30,509 bases of DNA, taken from contig JANXDQ010000001.1 in assembly GCA_025059415.1 (NCBI GenBank), positions 75,529 to 106,037 on the forward strand. Direction: 5' to 3'. Every line of letters starts with the position of its first letter. Positions within the stretch are counted from its first letter, which is position 1. The position numbers and the translations under genes are program-made. The notes below the pieces were generated by a model that searched no databases, was not told where the DNA came from, and saw only the letters and a program-made list of their open reading frames with translations. Shown here piece after piece: positions 14,562 to 22,252 of the stretch. This stretch comes from Aigarchaeota archaeon. Lineage in GTDB: Archaea > Thermoproteota > Nitrososphaeria_A > Caldarchaeales > Wolframiiraptoraceae.

Positions 14562-15557
14562 TCATAGCAGGCTTATCGTTGACCTCAATTTTTCTGCGGC
14601 TTCTTCTGGTAGGACTGTGTTAACGTAGATGTTTAAGCCCACCTCGGAGACCATGGGCATTAAAACGCGTGGGACGAGTTCTAGATGCCAATGGAAGTCT
14701 CCTCGATCCTTCGGCTTTGTGTGGAGGACTAGGTTAAAGGATGGGGACTTCAATACTCTGTCCAAGGCCTTGTATATCGTGGAGAGGGCCGTGGCCAATT
14801 CGAGTATCCCGTCATCGTCGAGATCGATGAATCTCCGCTCATGCCTCTTTGGAAACATCATGATCTCGAAGGGTTCCCTGCTCGCCCATGGACACGTAGC
14901 TAAAAAGGACCTAGTCGAGATAATCGTTCTCGGGTTCTGAGATTCGCGCGCGATATCACATAGGATGCAGTCCCCTTCATGAAGCTTCTCAGATTCTATT
15001 TCTATGAGTGGCGGCGTTATGGGCGTGGCGAAGATATGGCTATGTGGATGCCTGAGAGATCCACCCGAATGTGGGCCATGATTCTTCCCGAAACACGCGT
15101 AGATCATCCTCGGGTCAGATTCGATTTGGATCAATCTTTCCCTCAGCGTTAGGAGATAGAATTGAAGCTGGTCGACTGAAAGCCTCCATGGATCCGCATC
15201 ATGTGTCGGCGTCTCGATTAATACCTCGTGGATCCCCGAGACATTTCTCGATCCAGACCCATCCCTCAAAACGTCGTTTATGGAGAACGCCGGATAAAGA
15301 TTCGGGATACACTTCGCTACCCAGTTCTTTTTCCTCTCCGCCCCCTCCTCGCGTCCAAACCTCACGCCAACTCCCGTCCTAACTAAGATGAGTGTGGCGG
15401 GTGCGAGCGCGTCCTCTTTCCCGGGGCAGAAGGGACACTTGGCTGGGTCATCGAGTAGGGGTGGAGCGGCCTCTGGGGATGGGAGGGGCCTCTTAGCCCT
15501 CTCCGGAGCATAGGATACCAGCCTCCCAGTCAGGGGATCTCTCCTCAACTCGGGCAT
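14562..15557 (-). CDS. galT: Galactose-1-phosphate uridylyltransferase
   Basis: GalT swaps UMP between UDP-glucose and galactose 1-phosphate in the Leloir pathway. The protein has 331 residues, within the family range. It begins MPELRRDPLTGRLVSYAPERAKRP. A zinc-type CPFC pair is at residues 41-44, the NLYPAF segment follows, and the active site HPHSH is at residues 170-174, with the nucleophilic His in HPH at 172. A second histidine cluster, DFHWHLELVPR, lies near the C-terminus. The ATG at 15557 is the natural family start. The gene is divergent from the AK6-like kinase, and GATTTAAG around 15588-15595 may serve as a TATA element. Other sugar nucleotidyl transfers are possible. Confidence 0.93.
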   Translation of the reverse strand: MPELRRDPLTGRLVSYAPERAKRPLPSPEAAPPLLDDPAKCPFCPGKEDALAPATLILVRTGVGVRFGREEGAERKKNWVAKCIPNLYPAFSINDVLRDGSGSRNVSGIHEVLIETPTHDADPWRLSVDQLQFYLLTLRERLIQIESDPRMIYACFGKNHGPHSGGSLRHPHSHIFATPITPPLIEIESEKLHEGDCILCDIARESQNPRTIISTRSFLATCPWASREPFEIMMFPKRHERRFIDLDDDGILELATALSTIYKALDRVLKSPSFNLVLHTKPKDRGDFHWHLELVPRVLMPMVSEVGLNIYVNTVLPEEAAEKLRSTISLL

Positions 15558-15626
15558 AAGTCATCGTCAGCAAGTTCTCATCGGATAAGATTTAAGCTCT
15601 ATTATGGGCCAAGTTATTCGGTTCCT

Positions 15627-16235
15627 TTGAGGCCTATAAAGGGTTCGGCGATAATGGTTTTAGGAGTCGCTGGAGTCGGTAAGACCACATTTGGAAAACA
15701 CCTGGCCTCGGCCTTGAATGCGAGGTTCCTCGACGTCCCGGAGTTCGTGAGAGAACGGGGCCTATACTCGCGTTATAATAGGAGGTCCCAGAGCTACATC
15801 ATAGACTTGAAGAGGGTCTCAATCGTGGTTGGGGCTGAGCTCAGGGGTGAAAGAGCGGTCATAGCGTCTATCTATGCGTTTAAGCCCCGCGGAGTCGAAG
15901 TCGAAGTCGCCATAATCTTGAGAATGAGGCCAACGGAGTTGATGCGCATCCTGAAGGAGAGAGGATATCCCCTTGAAAAGATCCGTGAAAACGTTTTGGC
16001 AGAGCTCATAGATCAAACCCTCTACGATGCCATGGGCAGATTTGAGGTAGATAAGATAGTGCAGTTAGATGTCACCGGACGCGATCTCCCGAAACTAGCG
16101 TTGGATGTCGCCGAGAAGATTCTAGGAGGCGGAGTGAAGTCCCTCAGCTGCGAAATAGATTGGATAAAGACGCTTGAAGAAGAGGGCGGACTGGAGGACG
16201 TTTTGGGGTTCGTCGGGGGGGCTAAAAACATTTAA
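15627..16235 (+). CDS. AK6/Fap7-type adenylate kinase
   Basis: This P-loop kinase of 202 residues resembles archaeal AK6 (eukaryotic Fap7/hCINAP), a nucleoside monophosphate kinase that also acts in small-subunit ribosome maturation. The P-loop GVAGVGKTT is at residues 13-21. DVPEFVRERGLYSRYNRRSQSYIIDLKRV matches the NMP-binding part of AK6, LRMRPTELMRILKERGYPLEKIRENVLAELID the following segment, and QLDVTGRDLPKLALDVAEKIL the last strand and helix. The TTG at 15627 is chosen because the first ATG, at 15654, would cut off the first beta strand before the P-loop. About 35 extra residues follow the usual AK6 end. aRF1 lies 100 bases downstream on the same strand. Confidence 0.8.
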   Translation: MRPIKGSAIMVLGVAGVGKTTFGKHLASALNARFLDVPEFVRERGLYSRYNRRSQSYIIDLKRVSIVVGAELRGERAVIASIYAFKPRGVEVEVAIILRMRPTELMRILKERGYPLEKIRENVLAELIDQTLYDAMGRFEVDKIVQLDVTGRDLPKLALDVAEKILGGGVKSLSCEIDWIKTLEEEGGLEDVLGFVGGAKNI

Positions 16236-16236
16236 G

Positions 16237-16293
16237 CCGGTTTATACGAGTGTCCTCGGGAAAAGGGATTGCGCAAAAATTCCCGTAAACCGG
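16237..16293. repeat. Spaced inverted repeat in the aRF1 leader
   Basis: CCGGTTTA (16237-16244) and TAAACCGG (16286-16293) are exact complements, 41 bases apart. The first arm overlaps a TATA-like GTTTATAC. They could pair in a leader RNA or bind a regulator. Function is not shown. Confidence 0.35.
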
Positions 16294-16335
16294 TTCGCTG
16301 GCTTTGACTACTACAGTTGTTAGGGGTGACTCTCT

Positions 16336-17598
16336 ATGCAAATTAAACTCGATAGAAGGGATTCTGTATCGCTTTATCGCTTTAAGAAGTTGATTAATGA
16401 ACTTGAGTCGAGGGAGGGTAAGGGGACGGAGCTTATTTCCATATACATCCCGCCGAATAAGCCCATCGCCGACATCATAGGATACTTGAGGCAGGAATAT
16501 GCAACCGCCGCGAACATAAAGTCGAAGAGCACCAGGAAGAACGTCCAAGACGCCATCGAGAGCGCGATCCAGAGGCTGAAGCTCTTTGAGAGAGCCGGCC
16601 CGACGGGCCTGGTGGTCTTCAGCGGCGCCATACCCCAGGACGGCGGCGTCGGAAACGAGAAAATCGAAGTATACCACATAGTGCCGCCTGAGCCAGTAAA
16701 TCTCCTACTCTACCGCTGCGATAGCAAGTTCTATCTCGAGCCATTGAAGGAGCTTTTGAAGGAGAAGGATGTCTACGGCATCTTGGTAATTGATAATGAG
16801 GAGGCGGCGGTTGCGGTTATCAGGGGGAGGAGGGTCTCGGAGCTCAAGAATTTTACCTCCGGAGTGCCCGGGAAACATCATGCCGGAGGCCAATCGGCCA
16901 GGAGATTTGAGAGACTAAGGGAGATGAATCTCAATGAATATTACAAGCGGGTTGCGGCCCACGCGAACGAGGTCTTCCTCAAATATCCTGAGATCAAGGG
17001 GATCATAGTGGCCGGCCCGGGGCCGACTAAGGAGAAATTCGTCGAGAAGGGATATCTACACTACACGTTTAAAGACAAGATACACATCGTTGACACATCC
17101 TATTCTGGGCGCGAGGGGATCAGGGAGGCGATAAACAGGGCCGAGAACTTCCTCAAAGAACTCAGGATGGTCGAGGAGCAGAGGCTTGTGAGGGATTTAA
17201 TGGATGAGGCGACGAAGGAAAATGGAAGGGCGGTCTACGGGGAAGGTGAGGTCCTAAGGGTGCTTAGAAGCGGATTGCTGGAAATACTCCTCCTCTCCGA
17301 GGACCTGGAAAAATCGAGAATCAAGATTAGATGTGGTAACTGTGGAGCTGAATACGAGTACACGATGGATGAATCCGAGAAGACCGTGAAGGTTCCTGAG
17401 CTGCTCTCCAAGCCGTGCGAGAGATGCGGTCAAACTGGACTGGGGTTCGTCGAGGAGAGGCCCCTAGTGGACTTCTATATAGAGGAAGCCGAAAAAGCCG
17501 GAGTCAGGGTCGAGCTGATATCCTCCGAACACGAAGAGGGATCGATGTTGAAGAGCGCTTTCGGCGGGGTTGCCGGTCTACTGAAGGGATTTACCTGA
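16336..17598 (+). CDS. prf1: Peptide chain release factor aRF1
   Basis: aRF1 reads all three stop codons in the ribosomal A site and triggers peptide release. The protein has 420 residues. Stop-codon recognition motifs are NIKS (residues 60-63, in AANIKSKSTRKNV) and YxCxxxF as YRCDSKF (126-132). The catalytic GGQ is at 184-186 in HHAGGQSARRFERLREM. The C-terminal domain has a zinc-binding CGNCG and CERCG pair near residues 332-360, and ends in the usual FGGVAGLL tail. The ATG follows GGGGTGA at 16323-16329 with a six-base spacer, one of the strongest ribosome-binding sites here, in line with a leadered transcript. Confidence 0.97.
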   Translation: MQIKLDRRDSVSLYRFKKLINELESREGKGTELISIYIPPNKPIADIIGYLRQEYATAANIKSKSTRKNVQDAIESAIQRLKLFERAGPTGLVVFSGAIPQDGGVGNEKIEVYHIVPPEPVNLLLYRCDSKFYLEPLKELLKEKDVYGILVIDNEEAAVAVIRGRRVSELKNFTSGVPGKHHAGGQSARRFERLREMNLNEYYKRVAAHANEVFLKYPEIKGIIVAGPGPTKEKFVEKGYLHYTFKDKIHIVDTSYSGREGIREAINRAENFLKELRMVEEQRLVRDLMDEATKENGRAVYGEGEVLRVLRSGLLEILLLSEDLEKSRIKIRCGNCGAEYEYTMDESEKTVKVPELLSKPCERCGQTGLGFVEERPLVDFYIEEAEKAGVRVELISSEHEEGSMLKSAFGGVAGLLKGFT

Positions 17599-17681
17599 TA
17601 GGCTCTTCCCCCTTGAAGCGTCTCCAAGCCGAGGAAGACGGGCCCGATACATTATATGATCTCTATTTGATTTGGGCTAAA

Positions 17682-18881
17682 TCAGGGTCTCCGCCCGGAT
17701 CTAAATTCCTCCACAAGCCCCTCGAATTCGTTGATGAAGTCGCGTTCTCTTCCGGCTGGAATGAGGGCCGATGCGGCGAGGCTGTGTCCATCACCTGATC
17801 CGCCCACCGCCTCGGAGGCCTTGATCGTTAGTGTGGAAACAGGCGGCATTGCCCCCCTATTTATCTGATTTGATAGCTGTTTGGGGGCCCTGATCGAGGT
17901 CTTCACCCAGTCGCCCTCGATCCTCCCTAATCCGGGTATATCGGGTAGAAAGTTCATGAATCCTGCCAAGTACTTCTTGGGGTCGACCTGTTTTCGATAG
18001 CTGAGTGTTGAGGTGAACGTCCCGAGGGCCTTCGACCCCAACCCCCTGAAGAGGTCTCCGAGATGATACCACTGGACATAGTTTCCAGAGTTCACCCCCT
18101 TCTTCGAGATCACGGCGAGCGCCTGTGCGAATTTCCTCCTCCTGAGCTCCTCAAATCTCTTCGCCAATTCCTCGGGCACCCTCCTGCGCTTGAGGTTCTC
18201 GACCGCCGTGATCGGCGCGCCCTCATAATAGCCCATGCTCCCTATCGCGCTCAAAGTTGATGAAGACTTGTCCCATGGTTTGTCCAAGAACTTGATGACG
18301 TATTTCTCGGATTCACCCGATCCCAGCACTTCGACGTCTCCACCTCCAACCGCATCCCCGAGCGCGACCCTGTTAAGGCCTCTTAGGGCGCCGGGGATCT
18401 CGGCTGAGCCTATGACAGCCATCCACGCCGCATCCCTCATGTCTACAGCCTCGCGCATTAGGAGGTAGGTGGCGGTTGAGCCACTCGCGTCGATTTCCCC
18501 ACTATACCCATATAGCTCCGGGTTTAGGTGGATCAGTTTCTCGGATTCGACTTTCATCGGATCGTGGTGGTCCGCTATTACCGCTTCTCCGCCGCTGCGT
18601 TCGACCCGCTCTGCGATCAAGTCGGCTCTCCCCGACCCTATGTCGACATAGATGTAGAGGGCCTCGCCCAGGGAATGGATGAGCTTGACGACCTCAGGGG
18701 AAAGCTTCTCTACACATACCAGCCTGTGTTTTACGCCGACCCGATCCAAGGCCAATGAGGCTATGGCGCCGGCGCAGAGCCCATCCGCGTCATCGTGAAA
18801 GATCACGACGGCGTCGAGGCCTGATTCACGTATCCTCTCCGCGGCCCGGTGGAGGTCGCCGAAGTAAGCGAGTTCGCCCAT
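17682..18881 (-). CDS. DHH-family phosphoesterase (archaeal RecJ-like)
   Basis: This 399-residue protein has the two-domain DHH/DHHA1 layout. The DHH domain shows FHDDADGLCAGAI (residues 28-40), YVDIGSG, VIADHHDPM near residue 100 and IDASGSTATYLL. The DHHA1 domain at the C-terminus has GSGDGHSLAASALIP. These bind Mn2+ and hydrolyse phosphodiesters. Archaeal relatives include GAN, the RecJ-like nuclease of the CMG complex, and oligoribonucleases; the sequence does not settle which. The ATG at 18881 is chosen over an adjacent TTG because CTTATAGG at 18905-18912 is about 27 bases upstream. It is convergent with aRF1 and divergent from the DUF2148 gene. Confidence 0.9.
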   Translation of the reverse strand: MGELAYFGDLHRAAERIRESGLDAVVIFHDDADGLCAGAIASLALDRVGVKHRLVCVEKLSPEVVKLIHSLGEALYIYVDIGSGRADLIAERVERSGGEAVIADHHDPMKVESEKLIHLNPELYGYSGEIDASGSTATYLLMREAVDMRDAAWMAVIGSAEIPGALRGLNRVALGDAVGGGDVEVLGSGESEKYVIKFLDKPWDKSSSTLSAIGSMGYYEGAPITAVENLKRRRVPEELAKRFEELRRRKFAQALAVISKKGVNSGNYVQWYHLGDLFRGLGSKALGTFTSTLSYRKQVDPKKYLAGFMNFLPDIPGLGRIEGDWVKTSIRAPKQLSNQINRGAMPPVSTLTIKASEAVGGSGDGHSLAASALIPAGRERDFINEFEGLVEEFRSGRRP

Positions 18882-18904
18882 CAAGTCTAATTGGTGTATG
18901 GCAT

Positions 18905-18912
18905 CCTATAAG
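18905..18912 (-). promoter_or_regulatory. TATA-like element of the DHH phosphoesterase gene
   Basis: CTTATAGG on the minus strand is centred about 27 bases before the ATG at 18881, predicting a leaderless transcript. Confidence 0.45.
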
Positions 18913-18938
18913 TCATGGCTTTCCGGGGGTTGGAAACT

Positions 18939-18947
18939 CTATATATG
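18939..18947 (+). promoter_or_regulatory. TATA box of the DUF2148 gene
   Basis: CTATATATG is centred 28 bases before the ATG at 18971. It gives the gene its own leaderless promoter, back to back with that of the DHH gene. Confidence 0.55.
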
Positions 18948-18970
18948 GGGTCTGGGTGTAGAGGGCGTTG

Positions 18971-19519
18971 ATGAGCGTGGATTTGAAGCCTGCCATAGTC
19001 GAGGGCGCCTATCTAATGTCCATAAGCGCCAGAACGGCTCCAAAAACCCGCGGAATAGATGAGGTCGAAATCGTCCTAATCGAGAATGAAAAAGAGTTGA
19101 ATAAATTGGCCGATAAAATGGAAGAGATCGGGAAGGAGACGGAGAGGGCGTTTTTCGTACGGGACTCCAACAATGTGAGGCGGTCTCAAGCCGTGTTGCT
19201 GATCGGGGTCAAGTCCTCGAAGCCTAAGGGACTCAATTGTGGAGCCTGTGGACACGGGACCTGTGAGGAATTCGAGAAAGCCATCAAGGTCCAGGGAAGG
19301 GACTTCGTGGGCCCCATGTGTGCCTTCCAATTGATAGACCTCGGAATCGCCGTCGGCTCCGCGGCCAAGACCGCCTCCCTCCTAAACATCGACAACAGGA
19401 TAATGTTCTCCATAGGTGCCGCGGCCCTCAAACTCGGCCTGATGGAAAACTCGGACTTCGCCCTGGGCATACCGCTCTCCGCATATGGCAAGAACATCTA
19501 CTTTGATAGGAAGATGTGA
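18971..19519 (+). CDS. DUF2148 ferredoxin-like domain protein
   Basis: This 182-residue protein belongs to the DUF2148 group, small proteins with a ferredoxin-like cysteine arrangement and unknown role in anaerobic archaea and bacteria. The signature is GLNCGACGHGTCEEFEKA, followed by GPMCAFQLIDLGIAVGSAAKTASLLNIDNR. The cysteines (CxxC, a third four residues on, and the GPMC cysteine) could hold a 4Fe-4S cluster. The C-terminal part ends DFALGIPLSAYGKNIYFDRK. The ATG at 18971 fits the TATA box; a TTG lies immediately before it. The gene ends four bases from the convergent PolB3-type polymerase gene. Confidence 0.88.
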   Translation: MSVDLKPAIVEGAYLMSISARTAPKTRGIDEVEIVLIENEKELNKLADKMEEIGKETERAFFVRDSNNVRRSQAVLLIGVKSSKPKGLNCGACGHGTCEEFEKAIKVQGRDFVGPMCAFQLIDLGIAVGSAAKTASLLNIDNRIMFSIGAAALKLGLMENSDFALGIPLSAYGKNIYFDRKM

Positions 19520-19523
19520 GGGC

Positions 19524-21806
19524 CTATTCGAGGAACTCCATCAACGTGGGCTCTCCCGCGGTCTCCAGGATCAGCTCCGGGTTCACCCCAACGGCTTCGA
19601 GGACCCGTCCACAGGCTGGGGCAAGCTGCTTCTCTAAATAATAGTTCCAGTCGACTTCATCCCTCATGACCTTGAAGTATGGCTTAACCCTCGCGTGAAG
19701 CGGCCCAGGCCCCTTGACGACTATGTAGCCGACCTTGTCTCCGGGCTGGATCTTCCAGCCTTCGTCGATCATGATCTTGGCGACGACTATGTGGGGCTGG
19801 GTGGCGGCGTATTCGCTTAGGGGCCGCGTTATCTGCCTCCAGATCACGAGCTTCTTGAGGTCGACCGCGCCGCGCTTCACCATCCTCGCGTATTCCCTCG
19901 CCTTTTCCAGGGCCTTCTTCGGATCGCCGGTTCTCAGCAGGGCCTCGAGGGCGTTTCTCTGGGCCTCCCTCGCTATCTCGCTCCAGTCCCCGCGCACCGT
20001 CTCGAGCCCGACCACCTCGACCGCGCCCTCTTCGGTTATCCCAGCATACCTCTTCTTCGCCTCCGTGAAGATTACGCGCTTGAAGATCCTGTCTATCTTC
20101 GCCTCTAACCCCAGGTCGCCCTCTATCCACCTGATCAATTCCCCGAGTTTTCCCTCGTGGTCCTTGAGAAAGAGGGAGTCCGTGTCCGAGTAGACGACCC
20201 GCATTCCGAGCTCCTCCGCCTTCTTAATCGTCGAGCTTATCACCTCCCGCCCCCACGCGGTCGTTGCCTCCGCGACTTCCCTGGTATACCACCGGGCGCC
20301 AACCCACCCTGTGTAGCCGTAGATCGCGTTGGCGATTGTCTTGACTGCTCTCTGCCGGGCGTCTAGAACCCTGGCCTCGACGCTGTCCGGCGGCACCTGC
20401 CTCAGCTTCTCCTGAATCTTCCTCCTCTCCTCGAGCAACGTTTTCAGGGCGTGTGGGAGGAACCCCTCCGGGCTGGATCTAAACCTGTATCCATTTGGGG
20501 CGATGTTTTCCCCTTCGTCGCTGAGCGTGTCGAAGGAGATGTTGTATTTGATCATGAGGCTCGGATACATTGATCTGAAGTCCAGGACCGCGACGTTTTC
20601 ATGTATTCCGGGGGACGGTGCCTTTACCAAGCCTCCCGGATAACTTATATGCGGTATCTCGGTCCTCTTCGGGATCAGCTCCCCCACCTTTACGGCGAGC
20701 GCCATCAAGTAGTTTTCAACCCTGAATCCCGCGGAAGCGGTTAGGACATAGTCAGCCGGCATCGAGGTCAATTCGCTCAGGCTAAAGATGAAGTCCTTGA
20801 CGGCCTCATATGCTCTCAATATGGCCTCGGCTCTCTGCATGGAATACCTCTTCACGGTTTCCTCATCCTTAGCCCACTTATCCGCGAGCTCGTATTCCCC
20901 TATAATGTCGATGGGCATCTCGATGCCGAGGTATTCGATGAACTCCTCGAGCGTCTCAACCGTCAGCTCCGGGATCTCCCTGGCCATATCATCCAAGTCG
21001 ATGTTTAGTCTACCCCGTATGGAGACATGGCCATGGAGGCTCGTCCTCGGCTCGGCCTCCAACCTCCCAACCAACGGCTTCACGCCGATCCTCCTAGAGC
21101 GCTCCTCAAAGTAGCTCCACTGGACGCGGTTCAGCCCGAACCCCACTATCACGTCCGGATCCCTTCTCCTGACGGCCTCGCTGAAGGAAGTTATGATCTC
21201 CGCCTCGCCGCCCTCGAATTGAAGCTTCTCCCCATCGTTGAAGCATACCGAGATCAGCCTTATCGGGTCGCGTTCGGGTTTCGCAGAACCCTTCTCGGAG
21301 AAGAAGAGGAAGTCCACGGCCGCGACTGAGAGCTTAGGCGGAGGCGATGGCTCGAGAGCGTCGACGGCCTCGGCCTCGAAGAAGCTCACTCCTTCCCCAT
21401 CACCTACATGCTCCCCCTCAACCTCTATCCAGGAGCAGGGCTTGACGCCGGTTTCCAAGAAATATTTCACCGCGGGCCGTATATCCTCCTCGTAGACCCC
21501 GGTTCTCCCGCCGGCCCTCTTAGCAAGTCTTTCGGCGACTTTCTCGGAGTCGCCGCTCTCGACATATACCCTTATGGCCTCGACCGGTCTACCCCTGATC
21601 CGCCTTTCACAATGTTCCCATCTTAGATTCTCCGACTCGAGTGTGGGCTCCGCCCCCTTAAGATCGCCGACTAGATAAAAGCTCGGCACATACCTCTGCT
21701 TTACTACCCAGGTTGCTCCATTCTCGTCCTTACACCAAAGCCAGAGAAGCGGCTCCGCCGTCTCCTGCTCCGAGACCACGTCAAGTAGCCAGAGCCTAAG
21801 CCTCAT
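19524..21806 (-). CDS. polB3: B-family DNA polymerase, PolB3-type, exonuclease motifs degenerate
   Basis: This 760-residue protein aligns along its length with euryarchaeal/crenarchaeal PolB3-type polymerases. The polymerase motifs are intact: motif A DFRSMYPSLM (about residue 409), motif B KTIANAIYGYTG and motif C YSDTDSLF, followed by KKRYAGI and the ETVRGDWSEIAREAQ and QITRPLSEYAATQPH segments. The proofreading domain (about 160-340) is degenerate. Exo I is VDFLF instead of DIE, Exo II is GFGLNRVQW instead of YNxDxFD, and Exo III is YSMQRA instead of YSMxDA, so only the first Asp remains. It should still make DNA but not proofread. The ATG at 21806 has GGAG five bases upstream; a GTG at 21812 is less likely. 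A zinc-ribbon gene lies upstream on the same strand. Confidence 0.93.
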   Translation of the reverse strand: MRLRLWLLDVVSEQETAEPLLWLWCKDENGATWVVKQRYVPSFYLVGDLKGAEPTLESENLRWEHCERRIRGRPVEAIRVYVESGDSEKVAERLAKRAGGRTGVYEEDIRPAVKYFLETGVKPCSWIEVEGEHVGDGEGVSFFEAEAVDALEPSPPPKLSVAAVDFLFFSEKGSAKPERDPIRLISVCFNDGEKLQFEGGEAEIITSFSEAVRRRDPDVIVGFGLNRVQWSYFEERSRRIGVKPLVGRLEAEPRTSLHGHVSIRGRLNIDLDDMAREIPELTVETLEEFIEYLGIEMPIDIIGEYELADKWAKDEETVKRYSMQRAEAILRAYEAVKDFIFSLSELTSMPADYVLTASAGFRVENYLMALAVKVGELIPKRTEIPHISYPGGLVKAPSPGIHENVAVLDFRSMYPSLMIKYNISFDTLSDEGENIAPNGYRFRSSPEGFLPHALKTLLEERRKIQEKLRQVPPDSVEARVLDARQRAVKTIANAIYGYTGWVGARWYTREVAEATTAWGREVISSTIKKAEELGMRVVYSDTDSLFLKDHEGKLGELIRWIEGDLGLEAKIDRIFKRVIFTEAKKRYAGITEEGAVEVVGLETVRGDWSEIAREAQRNALEALLRTGDPKKALEKAREYARMVKRGAVDLKKLVIWRQITRPLSEYAATQPHIVVAKIMIDEGWKIQPGDKVGYIVVKGPGPLHARVKPYFKVMRDEVDWNYYLEKQLAPACGRVLEAVGVNPELILETAGEPTLMEFLE

Positions 21807-21823
21807 TACCACTCCAAAGAGGA

Positions 21824-21853
21824 GATAAATAGGAGATAAGTTTATCCGATAAG
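21824..21853. repeat. GATAA repeats in the polB3 promoter
   Basis: GATAA occurs at 21824, 21835 and 21848, with the complement TTATC at 21842. Read on the gene strand, CTTATC, seven bases, CTTATC surrounds the likely TATA region 29-47 bases before the ATG. A similar CTTATC pair precedes polB1. Confidence 0.4.
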
Positions 21854-21923
21854 CCCGAAGCTGCCAAGATTATTTAGAAGATGGAATGAGCTGGCCCGGC
21901 TAGGACGCGGCCCCAGGCGTGTC

Positions 21924-22172
21924 TTATGCCTCAGCCTTGACCTCGACCTTGACCCTCGAAGCCTCTTTCACGACGCCCTCGGAGACCTCTATTACCCTGG
22001 CATTCCTCAGTGATTTCTTCTTCCTCGGAGAATTCCTCAGCAATATCCCGCAATATGGGCACCTGACGCTATCGGTGAGGTAGTAGACGCGGCAGCGGGA
22101 ACAGTACTTGTAGCCGTTCGCATAACTCCTCCTCAGGGACATCTTGGGTTGCTTATCTGGGAACAACATCAT
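21924..22172 (-). CDS. Small zinc-ribbon protein, 82 aa
   Basis: This protein has a basic N-terminus, a single zinc ribbon (YCSRC, ten residues, CPYCG at about residues 23-41), a basic PRKKK patch and a charged C-terminal tail rich in Val, Glu and Lys. The ribbon spacing C-x2-C-x10-C-x2-C equals that of the 54-residue protein at 1944. The fold suggests nucleic-acid or protein binding, but I do not recognise the family. The ATG at 22172 follows GGTTGGAG, a fair ribosome-binding site. It is upstream of the PolB3-type gene on the same strand (117-base gap) and divergent from the AbrB-PhoU gene, whose promoter-region palindrome overlaps its TATA-like TAATATC. Confidence 0.8.
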   Translation of the reverse strand: MMLFPDKQPKMSLRRSYANGYKYCSRCRVYYLTDSVRCPYCGILLRNSPRKKKSLRNARVIEVSEGVVKEASRVKVEVKAEA

Positions 22173-22207
22173 TCTCCAACCCCCTCGTTTCCCCCTTAGA
22201 AGATATT

Positions 22208-22222
22208 ACATAAACCTTATGT
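22208..22222. promoter_or_regulatory. Inverted repeat between zinc-ribbon and AbrB-PhoU genes
   Basis: ACATAAACCTTATGT is a perfect 6-3-6 inverted repeat. It lies 31 bases before the AbrB-PhoU ATG and overlaps the minus-strand TATA-like element of the zinc-ribbon gene. It could be an autoregulatory site of the AbrB-type domain encoded next to it. Confidence 0.4.
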
Positions 22223-22252
22223 TGAAATTTGTAAGTAATGTAAGTAGACACC

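Noticed and set aside
16222..16677. Minus-strand frame across the aRF1 promoter and N-terminus
   Set aside because: It is antisense to aRF1 and covers its ribosome-binding site.
19684..20130. Arg/Gly-rich minus-strand frame inside the PolB3 gene
   Set aside because: It is an out-of-frame shadow of the polymerase, with composition typical of a shifted G+C-rich frame.
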